NCBI GenBank assembly: GCA_964036665.1
Contig: OZ038533.1
Coordinates: 14,355,075-14,419,074, forward strand
Source: Gordius sp. MW1
Lineage: Eukaryota > Nematomorpha > Gordioida > Gordea > Gordiidae
Length of the DNA: 64,000 nucleotides
Direction of reading: 5' to 3'
Shown here: positions 12,895-25,380 of the stretch, in pieces
Position numbering within the stretch: position 1 is the first letter of the stretch
Layout: each line of letters starts with the position of its first letter
Program-made: the position numbers and the translations under genes
The notes under the pieces: generated by a model
What the model saw: the letters and a program-made list of their open reading frames with translations, nothing else
What the model was told of the DNA's origin: nothing
Database searches by the model: none

Positions 12895-13290
12895 TTTTCA
12901 ATATTTGACATACATAGCGCAGACTTGTGAAAAATGTAACTTACGTTTTTGCTTCGTTTTATACATTGCTCATCAACGTAAAATAAGTGTCTCATTTTTC
13001 CGCCATTTTGAAATGTGCACAAATAAGAATAAACGATGTTTTTGTTAATATTATCGTTTAAAAAAAACAAAATGGCGGTTAACTTCGCGATTAAAAGATT
13101 TTCGCGATAATCCGATCTGCGATTAAGAAGTTTCGACTGTATAGATTTTAATAGTGATTTCGGTTAATTAAAGAAGTGTAATAAAGACTTAATGAGAAAA
13201 TATATTTAACTAGCTAAACATTAAAAATAGCATTTTAAAATATATATTAATTCCACGAATCATACAAATATTGTGATGTTATGTACATAA
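12895..13290. mobile_element. MITE copy E4, interrupted by a pogo-like fragment
   Basis: Shares CCGCCATTTTGAAATGTGCAC (about 13000-13020) and AACATTAAAAATAGCATTTT (about 13216) with E1. Between them, 13035-13141 is an inverted copy of the 12422-12510 sequence (AATGGCGGTTAACTTCGCGA on plus), so a pogo-like piece inserted into this MITE. Termini are poorly preserved. Confidence 0.55.
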
Positions 13291-14072
13291 AAAAAAATTC
13301 CCATTACTTTGCAAAAACTCTCGTAAATAAATCGCATGCCTTCGTTAATTTTAGTGATATTTAGTTAGTATTAGGAATAAGAAGACGATATTAGATTTTT
13401 TGTAAATTAAAATAATAAACTTAAATTGCATACCAACGAATACAATTTCTGACTATACTATATAGATTGTACATTGACAGGTTCTAATAGATATAAAAAA
13501 TAAGTATGTATAATATTTAAAAAGGTGGAAAAAGGCTATTTGGCCTAAAATTGGTGAAATTTAAAAAAGGTATCAAAATATCAGCAAAAAAACTCTTTAA
13601 AAACTTTCAAAGTGACATTGAGCGTGAGAACAAAACAGTTCAATAATTAAACACATTATACAATCTAAACGCTAAATAATAACGGGATCTTAAATGTCAT
13701 TTACGTACCATTGCCAACCAAATATTGATGATTATTCCCAAAGGCGCTCTAACCCTCACAAGTTCAAAAAGCCAAGAAATTAATAAATAAAATTTGAAAA
13801 GGAATTAATAAATCCAAAATTATCTACACACTTTTGCAAACATTTTTCATCTTAAATTCATAGTAAAACTCCTATAATATCATTAAATTTAGCAAAAAAT
13901 AAGTGTTCTCTGTTTCTATTCTATCGAAACTTAAATGATTATTACAACAACCCAAGTTTTTCCCCACAACACAAATCTTCAACATTTCGTATCACTTTAA
14001 ACTAGTAAATCACGGACGGGCAGGCATACACATATTTTTAAATCCAAAATAAAAGAATTTTGATAATAATAA

Positions 14073-14258
14073 TCAACGTATAAATCCTTTAGAGCTACTG
14101 CCAAGGCCTCTTAAGCTTTCAAAGATGGTGAAAGTATTACATAATCCAGATGGCGAATTAGATGTTTTCTGAAAGGCAGGCAGTGTTGTTAGACATTCGT
14201 AAATAGCTTGTTTAGAAAGAAGTGTTGTAAAAGGGTCTGGGTTTTGTTTGGCCGACAT
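14073..14258 (-). CDS. Candidate first coding exon of the Tamalin-like gene, or a small separate gene
   Basis: A 61-codon frame starting at an ATG in good context (ACCAAAATG), 115 bp downstream of a minus-strand TATAAAC box at 14378-14372, in a GC-richer island. The protein begins MSAKQNPDPF and contains ECLTTLPAFQ. Vertebrate CYTIP has a loosely similar 'ATLP' stretch before its PDZ domain, which is weak support. No in-frame GT gives a phase 0 donor, while the next resolved exon at 10995 starts in phase 0, so an intermediate exon is required if this is the same gene. Otherwise it could be an unrelated small gene. The frame extends upstream to 14300, but the ATG at 14258 has the better context. 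Confidence 0.35.
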   Translation of the reverse strand: MSAKQNPDPFTTLLSKQAIYECLTTLPAFQKTSNSPSGLCNTFTIFESLRGLGSSSKGFIR

Positions 14259-14371
14259 TTTGGTCTCTGTCCTTCTTAGTCGACCTCTAGGCTTAGTCAA
14301 AAATTAAAAAACAGACCAGGGTGTACCGTAAGTCTCAGTTGAACCTAGGGGTCGCCCAAACAAAACCCGCC

Positions 14372-14378
14372 GTTTATA
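14372..14378 (-). promoter_or_regulatory. Possible TATA box for the 14258 start
   Basis: Minus strand reads TATAAAC, followed by about 115 bp of GC-richer sequence before the ATG at 14258. A start site around 14345 would be at the usual TATA spacing. Such motifs are common by chance in AT-rich DNA; the surrounding GC island is what lifts this one. Confidence 0.3.
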
Positions 14379-17300
14379 CAACACACTATATTGAATTTTT
14401 CACCACGCAGTATTTGATCGAATCCAAATTTTAACAATGTAGAGAGTAAGTAAGAACGGTCCCCAATTTTATTACCATGACTTGAAATGTTTATTAAAGG
14501 GGAAATTATTGAGGCTCGTGATTAATACAAAATATGTATTAAGAGTCGCATATAATAAATGACAAAGAAAATCTCCTCTTCCTATCCCTCTCGTTTACTA
14601 CGTATAATTTCTATGAAAAATGTTTAATTTATATTTAGTATAGTTTTAAAAACAATTAAAAAAACATCTGAAAAAGTTAGGGAAATTACTAGAGGCTTCT
14701 TTTCAAAAAATATACAAGTAAAACGGCAGACAAATTTCAGCGCTGTAAAAAAATTTAAAATGCTTTAAAAACATTAATTGTATCATATTTCCATTAGCTC
14801 CTTTAACCAAACGCTAGTCTAATTTCTTGATTAAAAGTTATGGAATATGATTAATTATTATCTAATTAATTAATTAATTAATTTTTTCAAATTTTTTTAA
14901 TTTTACCATTTAATCTTTTGGTTGTTTACGATATAGAAAGTTAAAAGTTGTTAAAATATGTGATACAAATAATAGAGTTATAAAATTTCAAGTATAAAAC
15001 AATGTTAATAATATTAACTCTTTATAAACACATGTGTTGTGTTTTCGAGAGAGATTGCATAGTTTTACCAACTTCTACTACCCAAAAATCCGAAATATTT
15101 ATGGGTGCGTGTAGACAACAAGTAAAAGATTAGAAAGCTATTATCTCGATTAAAGGGGGCAAAATGAAAATTTTTTGAATTTTTAGAAAATATTTAAGAA
15201 TTTTTATATTTAAGGGGGAGAGCCTGCCCCCCCCCCCGCTTAGATCCTTAATAATATACTTTTTTTAATACAAATCTTTTTATGTTTTTGTGAAAAAAAA
15301 TTTGATGTATGTAAACAAAATTAAACGTCAATGTAGGTTGCCAAATGTTACTATGATAGAGCCGTATCAGGTCTACTTATTTCCAACCATAAAGTTACTC
15401 ATTTTATATTTTTAACTTATTTTTATGTGTAAAAATTCAAAAAAAAGTTTAGCAAAATAAGATCAGTAACTAAGTAATTAAAACATGACATTGAAAAATT
15501 TATGGGGCTGATAAAAATAGCATAACTTTTAAAAGACATATAAATGAATTCCATAGATATTAATAGTTGAAGCCTTAAAAACAACTGTTTCCACATAACC
15601 TCTAACAACAAGGAATTTATTAAATTATACATTACAAAATGCTTGATATACTTTCAAAAGGTTCAAATAACAAAAATTTATTCATAATAATTACCAAATA
15701 AGGTTTGGTTGTTATGGTGGAAATTTTTACATTTTTAAACAAATAGTCCTAATGACCTTTTTTGTAAAAGATAGATTATTTATATATATCTTTAGATTAA
15801 AATACATTTAGTTAATAAATGCTAACTAACTAATTTTTTTCAAAGATTTCACCATACATTTATCTACTTATTCTAGTAAACAAAGACATTTCATACTTGC
15901 AATATCAACAAATCTAGATTTCTATAATTTATTTAAAATGATAAGATATTGCCTATAACAGAAAACTTAGGGTGCAATGTGGTTTGGTTTCCTACAAAGA
16001 ATTGAGATGGTATGGGGCCATCTGGAAAAGATAATAGGCACATAGTATCAAGAAGGTAAATGGAAAAGAGATTAAAACCAAAATAGAGATGGAGATATTA
16101 AATCAATCTGGATATGAAAAGGTATGAGCTAGAGCTAAGCTAATGTAGATGTAATGTATACAAGAAGAATTTAGGCAAAAATACTTTTATTAGCTAAAAA
16201 TAATACAAAAATGATTATAAAAAAATATTCATCAATAATGCAAAGGAATTGACCACTTAGTACAACAAAGAATTACAAGAAAACATAGAATGCAATTAAA
16301 TTTAGAAATTAAAGCTCAAGATGACTAATAAAATATGAAACTTTAAACTGAGCTTTTAAGCTGTAATTGAAATAATTCCTAACAACTCCTATATTAATCA
16401 TACATTAAAAAATTCCTAAATAGCCAAGTTAATTTATAAAATAAAACAATCTCATATTAGATTAGATTAAATTACAGAATATACCTCCCCATAGCCCTCA
16501 TGTGATAAGACGTTATTTAACCTTGGCTTACACTACCCACTTTCCCCTCCCCCTTCGTGTGCAAGTAATGTTTTAAGTGCATGATAGTTGATGTTTACTT
16601 TATACTTGGGTTACTGTGCATAACAAAATAATATTAATGGAAAGGTGAAAAACCTTTTGGCCTTCTAAGTTAAGCACATGAATTAGGCATTAACAAAAAA
16701 TATGTAAACTCATTGAAAGTTTATTTATTATATAATCATACTTGATATTGTTTTTAATTAGAATAAAGGCGAATAACAATAAGTGGGATAATTTTATCAT
16801 TAAATAGTGTTGGGCATATTTTATATTATATTTTTTAGTACTTATTAATATGAAAAGACAATGAACCTTAAATCAGTGATAATAATATAAAAAAGTTTTA
16901 AACGACTAATAAAAATATATATATATATATAAGTTTGTATTAGGCTGATTGATGATTCTAATAATCAATAAGTTCCCTTTAGCCTTAAGTTGCTACAATG
17001 TCCAATTTGTTTTTATAATAGGTTAATAAAAAAACAGCATTGAACCTTTTTTTTAACAAGGTCTAAAGTAAACAGTAAAAGAAAGAATGTGACATAAGTG
17101 CACCAATATCATTTGAAAAGGAATTAACAGCCCAATCAAGTCTTCTAAAAGTTAAAATTTCTAAGGCCCTTTAAGTGAGTTTTAATGCAGGCATCCAAAT
17201 GTTCAAATTAAAAATTATTTGTTTGGGTATATTCATTTAAATATTATTTTAAAGGTTGGGAAATTAATGTAAATTAAATTTAATAAAATTTCTACTCATT

Positions 17301-18765
17301 AATAATTTAAAAGATGTTCTTATAAAAATTTTGCCTAAAGATAGTATGGTTTTCTTAAGGATATAAAAAATTAATCTTACCATATAGCCTATGTTGCTTT
17401 TGTGTTACTTGTTATTTTAATTACCTATTACTCCCTAATAAATATACTTAAAAATGGTTATTGAAACAAAACTTAAGAATTATAATGCTTGTAAATTTTA
17501 AATTGTGTAAGTATTAAGGGCTTAACAGAATAAAAATTTGACTCACTGAGATTTATTTATTTAATTAAAACCTTTTTATAGATGCAGTCATTTTGATACT
17601 AGAAAAATTGTATCTAAAACTTAAAAATATCAAACAAAATGTGGCCCCATCACCCCCCCCCCCTCCACCTCCTGAAAAATTTCTATAGCCAATTTTAGGG
17701 ATCACTGCTGCATAAAATATATTTATACCATTAATTATAAATATCAAAATTGTGTCAGGTGTTTATAATTTAATGATATTTCATATAAAGATAATCTAAT
17801 AATTATAATAAAATAAATACACAAGCTAAAAAAGATAATAATGCTTATTTGATATTATAACTTTAATTAAATTTTATGATTTGTTGTATATATTCCATTT
17901 ACATTTAAAACCACATACCTGAAATTCTTTGAATAAAAAAGGAGTACATGATTTTCTTTTATTAACTTTTGAAATAATCATATTTGATCCTTAGCATGAT
18001 TTAATTTATGCAACAGAGAAGAAGACAGGTCAAGATTTTTCCATCTGGCTGGGCTTCATAAAAATGTGAATGCGAGTCGTATAAGTACTAAGACGTATAG
18101 ACGTTGACAGTTTATCTCGTTTATCTTCATAAGTTTGTTGACTATTCTGGGAAAAATTTCATCCAAGCAATAATAGTATTATGCCTGTAATCAAAAAAGC
18201 AGATCAAATTTAACAAAAAAGGAAACAAATTTTTTTTCCCTTTTAAGAAAGTCGCAAGATAATAAAAAAACAAAGTTTTTTCCTTGTAATTACGGCAGGA
18301 ACGATGTCCCATGTAAGGAATCTAGCAGTTCTCCAACTTATTAAAAATCAATAGTAGCTCTCAAATAAGGCAAGCTAGCCCTTATGGGTGACATGAAAAA
18401 TGCAGATTTAATTTGATGACCAGTTTTGAATCCTCTCAGTGAATCTTGGTCAAATTTTTTTATATATATAGCGAAATATTTAAGGATGTTAAGGCTTGAA
18501 TCTAGTGACTTGGAAATTTATATGTAGTTTCTGCCTGGAATAAATAGTAGTTTCGCTTAGTAGTTTTGAGATTTGGAATTCAGCCAAGATTATTGATTTA
18601 GACTCCCTTAAAAGATGTTTTTCCTTCATTATCCTTACTTTAGATTCTTTTCTAAGCTGACCTACTACGATTAAAAATAATCAGTTGCATAATAACTATT
18701 CGTTAAACGATTAATTGATAATACCAAGCTTGCGTTAGCTTAGTTATTCAGGGTGTTCGAGGCAT
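14379..18765. other. Gene-poor AT-rich DNA
   Basis: No supported exon. Contents are homopolymer tracts (C11 near 15229-15239, C-rich 17649-17664), (TAAT)n near 14863-14883 and an AT dinucleotide run at about 16914-16931. Frames of 60-70 codons here are AT-biased and overlap no recognisable domain. Confidence 0.55.
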
Positions 18766-18890
18766 ACACTGGCGTAGGCAGGATTTTCTAAAGGGGGGTT
18801 AAGAAGTTTTAACAAACTTGATAAATATACTATTAAACGAAATTTATAAATCAGTGGCGTAGGCAGGATGGCCCAAAGGGGTGAGGGGGT
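18766..18890. repeat. Two tandem copies of a GTGGCGTAGGCAGGAT repeat end
   Basis: CTGGCGTAGGCAGGAT occurs at about 18770 and AGTGGCGTAGGCAGGATGG at about 18853, each followed by a G-rich run. The same kind of end (GCGTAG-CCAGG next to poly-G) flanks the elements at 24245-24450 and 50334-50497. Confidence 0.55.
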
Positions 18891-19639
18891 TTAATTTTAA
18901 GCTAAAAAATTAATTAAACATAATTAAAATAATATACATTCAATATTTATTATGGGTTTTTGATAGTGCATTAATATTTTCTGTATTATGTTTGTACTAC
19001 GACCATGTATTAACACTTATATCATTTTATTGTGACAAAATTCCATCTGAGGTCTTTCATCCAAAGATGCAATTTGTAAAAAGTCCCTTTTTAATTTTAT
19101 GTGTATGTCAGCCAAGGCCATTGATTGAACTAGAGATATGGACAGGCCTTTTGGGATTAATAAGCCTGACAGTACGAAAATTTGGGAAACCTAGTCCAGG
19201 ACCAGCCCGGCTCGCTATTTTCCTGCAAACCACGGGCCCAGCCTGGACCCTTGCCATTAAAATATCTTTCTACTTTTTAAATGCAAATTTTTTGTCAGGA
19301 TTAAACCAATCATTTATTTATACATTAAAAATGTTCAATAATTATTTTGTAAAAAAATTATAAGTCTCAAGCGGATATTTATTCCTTCCAACAAGCGTCC
19401 CAGCATTTAATTTTCACTAGCTGCATAAAACCATTTATGTCGAACATAATTATAAACTCTATGCAAAATTACTTTTAATTTTGTAAATTTTTAGCTTTAT
19501 TAAAAAAATAAAAATTTTTGGAGTCCACATATTTAAGAATCACAAGTTTTAAATCATTATTATAAATAATAATAAAATTTGATATATTACACATTATAAA
19601 AAAACACACCATATGTTATACGCTAAAATACAAACATAA

Positions 19640-20270
19640 AAACATTATTTAAATAATTTTGCCGGCCGGTAGCCTACTTATAGCTAGGCCCGACCCGAGC
19701 CCGTTTAATTACCTTAAAACCTGTCCCTGAATTTTTTAAAAGAGACCCATCCATAGGCCATTTGGAGGCCGGAATTTTATAATTTTAACTTTGCCAATCA
19801 CATTTGCTTTAATAAAGTTAGCTATGTCATAATCATCTTAAGGTAGACTTTAATTTAATAAACCATGACGATTCTTAATTCTGGTGCAAAACGTTTGTAA
19901 AGTTATCGATTGTTGTGTATAATTTGTATGTTATTATTAACACTCGCAATTTTAAAAAACAAGGAATTTAAGGTAAGTTTATATAAATATGTTTAACGCT
20001 TTGAATAATAAAATTATTAATTACGATTTATTACTTTATTACTAAAATTCAGTTTGTATTAGCATCTTCCTCTTATATTTTTGAAGCTGAGATAATTATA
20101 GAAAAACATAACGAATTAAATTTAAAAGATTTTGTCCCTCCTAAAAAATATTTTAAAGAGATTTATTAATAGGAGCATTAGAGAGCGTTAAAAAATAATT
20201 ATAATTATTATAATAATATTTCGTCCTATTTAAGGACATCATCGGATTAAAACAAAATGAATTGATAAAT
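19640..20270 (-). mobile_element. Dispersed repeat, inverted relative to the copy at 29030-29535
   Basis: Reverse complement of this stretch follows 29030-29535 through TTTAATCCGATGATGTCC, ATTATTTTTTAACGC, TTATTAAAGCAAATGTGATT, TATAAAATTCCGGCCT and TAGCTATAAGTAGGCT. The GGCC-rich part resembles hAT-type ends seen elsewhere in the window, but no transposase frame remains. Confidence 0.65.
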
Positions 20271-20383
20271 AAAACAATCTAGCGGAGTTATATCGCCCAA
20301 ACGCAAATTTAACTGCCATTTCAAATCATTTAATACAACAAAATCCCGGAAACAATTTTAAAACAAAAATTTTAATTAACACC

Positions 20384-21636
20384 CATAGACTACATAGACT
20401 GCTCATGCCATATGTTCCATATGGTAAATTGTGTGTCAATTTATCCGCCATTACAACTTGCACATTTGGTCTATTTCAACTATGCCATTTTGTGCTGTTC
20501 CATATTGTTCTCAAAACTCGGGATAAACAATATTCTTATAATAGTAAGTAACAATAGTTAATATATTTTTAAGTTTTTTTTTGCAATTTTACATAATTTT
20601 TTTTTATTTTAGGTTACCAATGAAAAATCCGATGTCCTGGTTTTAGATGATAAAAAGGGAATTCCACCAACCATTAATCCATTACGTTATATGTCTGTTT
20701 TTATTTTCAAGTCACATTCTAAAAAGAGATAGGGATAATTTTGTCAAATTAGTCTCTAATTTAAAATGTGCCCTAGATGGCATATAAATTAGAGTTATTC
20801 TTATTTGATTTGCGGTTACCACCCGTCGTAAATCGGGCCCTCTTTATAAAAACCCCAACCGGAATCGTATTAAAAATCTTTATTTAACAAAATTTCATAA
20901 CAATTAACAATTCTCCTTTAAAAATTTTGATTTTTATCATGCCACTTATCTTTTATTCAGAATAATTTTTTTGGACCCATATATTGTTTTGTATTAAACG
21001 ACACTCTTTAGTTTTGTAATTCACTATTTATTTTTATTGCCCACTAAAATATTAAAAAACAATATAGCATTACAATTTATTACATGCTTGCATATATTCA
21101 TTAACTAATCACAAACTTACGTTTATCCACTTATAATATAGGTATTAGTATGGCTATAGACGTTATTTTAAATTAGTATATGCTTGCATATATTCATTAA
21201 CTAATCACAAAGTTACCTTTATACATTTATAATATAGGTATTAGTATGGATAAAGACGTTATGTTAAATTAGAAAACTATATATTCTTACAATTTATTAT
21301 ATGCTTGCATAATTCATTAACTAATCACAAAGTTACGTTCAATAATAGTTAATTTACCTTTCTCACTAGTTTATAAAAAATTTGAACAAGCGTCAATAAA
21401 TTAATATTATACATAATATAGATGGCGCTATATTTATTAAACAAACATGATATTTATTTTAGAATGCTGTTTTTGATATTTACCTAATTCAATATTTTTT
21501 ATTTACCTTTTTAAGAGTATTTATTTTGCGAAAATTACGAATTTCTATATGATCACCACTTTACAATGTACAAGTCAAGATGGCGGAAAAGAAGGTACAC
21601 ATTTTGTGCGTTGATAGGCAGTCTATCTAGTCTAGG
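20384..21636. mobile_element. Large MITE copy E2 with internal tandem repeats
   Basis: Left CATAGACTACATAGACTGCTC and right GGCAGTCTATCTAGTCTAG form the family TIRs about 1.25 kb apart. Both subterminal regions carry YY1-like sites (ATCCGCCATTACA near 20443; AAGATGGCGG near 21578). The interior holds 2-3 direct repeats at 21084, 21180 and 21301. No transposase. Confidence 0.7.
21084..21350 (+). repeat. Tandem repeat inside MITE E2
   Basis: ATGCTTGCATATATTCATTA begins at 21084 and 21180, and a shorter version at 21301, spacing 96 and 121 bp. Each is followed by ACTAATCACAAAGTTAC or a close variant. Confidence 0.8.
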
Positions 21637-21879
21637 TTAACACCGAAACTTATTTTGAAAGTAAAACTCTAGAATAGAAGGTAAAACCCAACACTCAATA
21701 AAGACATGGGTGAAGATAATCTCTATCAATTTTTCCCTTATAATATTACCCTCCCTATAGATTATAGAACATTCTATTTAACTGTATTATTTTTATTTGC
21801 TATGCAATTTATGGGCTCGCTTTTTGGTGTCCGTCCGTCCGTTGTCCGTCCCGTCCGTCCTCCAAGTTATTCGGCTTTC

Positions 21880-21935
21880 AACTTTCTGACTTGATGGTTC
21901 GAGTTCAATCCCCGGAGAGGACAATTTTTTTTTTT
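21880..21935 (+). repeat. tRNA-like segment
   Basis: GGTTCGAGTTCAATCCCCGG followed by AGAGGA resembles the T-arm and 3' acceptor strand of a tRNA. No complete cloverleaf or intact A box is visible, so this is a tRNA-derived repeat part and not a tRNA gene. Confidence 0.45.
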
Positions 21936-22139
21936 TAATTAAATTAATATTTTGTTCTTGTTAATGGCATTGATTATATGACTTTTTGACCTTCCGCTGG
22001 CTACTGACCAATGAAAAAAATGACCATTGGTCAAATAAATCGAAATTTTTTTTTCTTTTTTGAATTGGTATATTAGGTTAACATTGATAATTACCCTATG
22101 CTTTCCCCTACAAGGGCCTATGCCTCTACTGATATGGGT

Positions 22140-22205
22140 CCCTGTGCCCCTACAAAAGCCTATGCCTCTACTGATGTGGGTTCGAATCCCGGCGAGGGCA
22201 AATTC
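22140..22205 (+). repeat. tRNA-like segment with B-box
   Basis: TGCCCC...GAGGGCA could pair as an acceptor stem around GTGGGTTCGAATCCCGGC, which contains a near-consensus pol III B box. It recurs at about 22467-22517 and 25457-25513, always preceded by GCCTATGCCTCTACT. The D arm is missing. Confidence 0.5.
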
Positions 22206-22580
22206 TTAATTGCTGGTTCGAATCCCGGAGAGGGCAAAATTTTTATATTTTTTAAAATTAAATTAATATATTGTTCTTGTTAATACCAGTGATAATGTGA
22301 CTTTTTGGCCGTCCGCTGGCTAATGACCAATGAAAAAATGACCATTGGCCAAAATATAAATCGAATTTTTTTTTTCGTTTTTGAATTGGTATATTAGGTT
22401 AACATTGATAATACCCTGTGCCCTCCCCCAGAAGGCCTATGCCTCTACTAATATGGGTCTCTGTGCCCCTACAAAAGCCTATGCCTCTACTGATGTGGGT
22501 TCGAATCCCGGAGAGGTTTTTTTTTAAATTAATATATTGTTCTTGTTAATACCCTTGATAACACTGGTCAATAAAAAATA

Positions 22581-23444
22581 TAACCGGGAAACGGTCAACA
22601 TATTCCGAAAGAGTTTTTTGTGGTGAACACAAATATGTTTTTCGTTTTTTTCCTATACTTCAGGTTTTTTAGATATTTCGATTCAAAGTTGCGAAAATGA
22701 CCGTTTTTGACCCTTTTCGATGGCGATATTGAATGCCTAAAGAAGTTATTTTAAACCTCTAAGTGGTAGAACCAACTTAGGGTAAAACATTGAAAAATGA
22801 TTTTTTTCCCCCTATTGTTTTTACTTTTTCCAATATATCGAATTTCAATTAGTCCCTATGCGAAGCGGCATCCTTTGAGCCTCCCTCCCTCTCTATCTAA
22901 TTGGGTTTATAACACCATACTCTTGGTGCATGTGAGTGATTGATGGATGATGTGGGGGTGTGGGTGTGTAAGAGTAGTGGCGTAATACGAGCTATTCCTC
23001 TAGAAGAGAGGGAGGATGACAGGCGTAGTAGTAGGAATAGTTCGTATTAACCCACTACTCTTGCACCCACCACACTTATCAATCTTACATGCAATAAGGG
23101 TATAGTGTTATATAAGCATATAGAGAGGGAGGGAGGCTCAAAGGATGCCGCGATTTTGCATAGGGACTAATTGCATTTTTGATATCTATTAAAAAGTAAA
23201 AACAATAGGGGAAAAAATCTTTTTTCAATGTTTTACCCTAAGTTGGTTCTACCACTTAAAGGTTTAAAAAAATTTTTTAGCCATTCAATATCGCTCTATT
23301 GAGCATCGAAAAGGGTCAAAAACGGTCATTTTCGCAACTTTGAATCGAAATATCTAAAAAACTTGACGTATAGAAAAAAACGAAAAACATATTTGTATTC
23401 ATCACAAAAAACTTTATCGAAATATGTTGACCGTCTCCCGGTTA
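22581..23444. mobile_element. Foldback palindromic element, arms ~415 bp, 33-bp spacer
   Basis: Left arm 22581-22999 begins TAACCGGGAAACGGTCAACA; right arm 23033-23444 ends TGTTGACCGTCTCCCGGTTA. Arms match along their length by eye, for example the CCTAAGTTGGTTCTACCACT stretch present in inverse in both. No ORF. The RNA or single strand would form a hairpin of over 400 bp. Confidence 0.85.
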
Positions 23445-23875
23445 TTTACACAAGACCATTATTTGTTGACTAGTGTAATACGACTTTTTAACCGTGTCCT
23501 GGCTACTGACCAATGAAAAAATCACCATTGGCCAAATTGTGATTCAAAATTTTTTTTCGTTTTTTTTTCAAATTAATATATTGTTTTTGTTAATACCATT
23601 GATATTATGGCATTTTGGCCGTCCGCTGGCTACTGACGAATGGAAAAAAAATCACAATTGGCCAAAGTGTGAATCGAATTTTTTTTCTAGTATTTTTTGA
23701 CTCGTATGTATTTATAGACCGTCTCTTGTTACTGACCAATGGAAAAAATGACCATTGGCTAAATTGTGTAAAAAAAAATTTTCGTTGTCGCTTATGTATT
23801 TATATCCTTTTTGACCGTGTCCTGGCTTCTGACCAATGAAAATAATGACCATTGGCCAAATTGTATATATTTCGT

Positions 23876-25380
23876 TAATTAGGGCGGCATCTAATGAGTC
23901 ATAAAAGAAATTTATGAGCAGGAAACTTAATTACAAATGGGAAACATTTTTTAATTTCCTTGTAATATGTCAATAAGAAATTAATATAAATTCCATGAAA
24001 ATATATTTTGTAATTTACCAAAAAAATGTGATTTGAAATTTTTTTTTCGTTTTTTTTTCGTCTCTATTTGCGATTTATGCATCTATAACTATGTTATATA
24101 ATTTTAGTCTAAGTAAAGTTTAAAATATAATTTTATCGGTTATTTTAGTGAAATAGATATATTGCTTTTACTATCATTTAATACATTATGCAACTAGTTA
24201 TCGACAACAAACAATTAATATGTTGAAGTTTTATAGATGATATAGGTTTTAAAGGCCAGGATTGGATTTAGAGGGGGCGTTAATGATGAGGGGTAAAATG
24301 ATATTTTTTATTTTTTAACCCGAATTATATGAAATTTTTACGATTTTTTTGGTATTTTGAAAATTTATTTTTTATAAATGGCGAAATTATGTTTTATTGT
24401 ATAAATATTATTGCCCCCCCCCCTCTCTAGTTCCAACCCTGGCTACGCACATGTTAAAACAGCTAAATTGATTCAGTTTAAATATTTTAACTCATCTGAT
24501 GGTGTGCCCTAGGCCCCAGTTTAAGCTCATTCTTATAGGTATAAAATGTTTGCAAATTAACTACAACAATCACTCTAATCGTGGGCGTAGTCAAGGGGGG
24601 GGGGGCCCTTTAAATCCAAAAATATGTTGAAATTTGTTAAAAGTATGGCAGGCCTAAAATTTTTACAACATGAGCTCTATGCTTTTTTATTTAAATTTAG
24701 CCTGGTATGCCAAGACAGCTGCTGCACAATTTAATTACTCACGATCGATTAAAATATAACGGGATAGTGAGATATATAGCAACGTAAAAAACATTTGCTT
24801 TACCCTACCTCTATCTTACCCTATTATCAGCCCACCGCTGACTTGGCATTATTGATATTCCCCCACTACTAGTCCTAATATCTATTCATAAGTCAAATTG
24901 CGATTTGGGCTTGAAATTTATCGATGAATCTATTTTATACACCACCATATGACCGGCAACAATTGAATCTATTATTATGCCGACCTTGCCCTTAGGGTCG
25001 TTCTTATATAATGACTGTCACTTATAATAGCAAAGTATCGGAGTCGGGGTTATGCACTTTTCTCAGGTTATTATCCTTTTGGAGGGTAAGATATTAAATC
25101 AACGAAACACCATGAAACTTTATTTACACAAAATCCTCTATATGATTCCCTCTTGATATTAATTTATTTAGTTAAAATGCTTACATGACCTTTGACTTAA
25201 GACATTTTAAAATTTATCGAATATTAAAGAATTTGAAACTTATAACCCATAATAAAATATTTTCAAACTGTTTCATTATAACGTAGATTTTTTTGAATAC
25301 TATATTTTCCTATTTCTAATAAATAAATCCTCAAAAGGAACCCCTTCCCTCCTGCCCCTCCCTTCCCCCTTCCCTTGGTA
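23876..25380. other. AT-rich DNA with one MITE-like repeat
   Basis: Besides the GCGTAG/CCAGG element at 24245-24450 and a G11 run at 24595-24605, no gene or repeat was recognised. Confidence 0.5.
24245..24450. mobile_element. Small MITE with CCAGG-TTGGA / G-run ends
   Basis: Left GGCCAGGATTGGATTTAGAG with GGGG and right CCCCTCTCTAGTTCCAACCC then TGGCTACGCAC are inverted copies about 200 bp apart. The same ends bracket 50334-50497. Non-coding. Confidence 0.55.

Larger units (their letters stand above)
11555..14072. other. Intergenic or first-intron DNA with homopolymer-marked repeat ends
   Basis: Outside the MITEs at 12422-13290 this holds AT-rich DNA and a G12-13 run at about 12055-12067. 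If the exon at 14073-14258 belongs to the Tamalin-like gene, this is intronic and should hide one further small exon, which I could not identify. Confidence 0.4.
21800..23875 (+). mobile_element. Composite minisatellite element, copy 0, disrupted by a foldback element
   Basis: Starts TTTGCTATGCAATTTATGGG at about 21800, then a GTCC microsatellite, a tRNA-like segment and diverged minisatellite units (each with ACCAATG...CCATTGG) at 21990-22580 and 23450-23870. The palindrome 22581-23444 sits within it. No terminal GGGCC-GAA-GGCCC hairpin is found, so the 3' end is missing or diverged. Confidence 0.6.

Noticed and set aside
18992-19363. 123-codon plus-strand frame
   Set aside because: Its only GC-rich part is a GGCCC/CCAGG-rich repeat of hAT-end type, and the rest is AT-biased. 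No domain, splice context or promoter.
21880-21935. tRNA gene
   Set aside because: T-arm-like sequence only; no complete cloverleaf, D arm or anticodon stem, and it recurs as part of a repeat.
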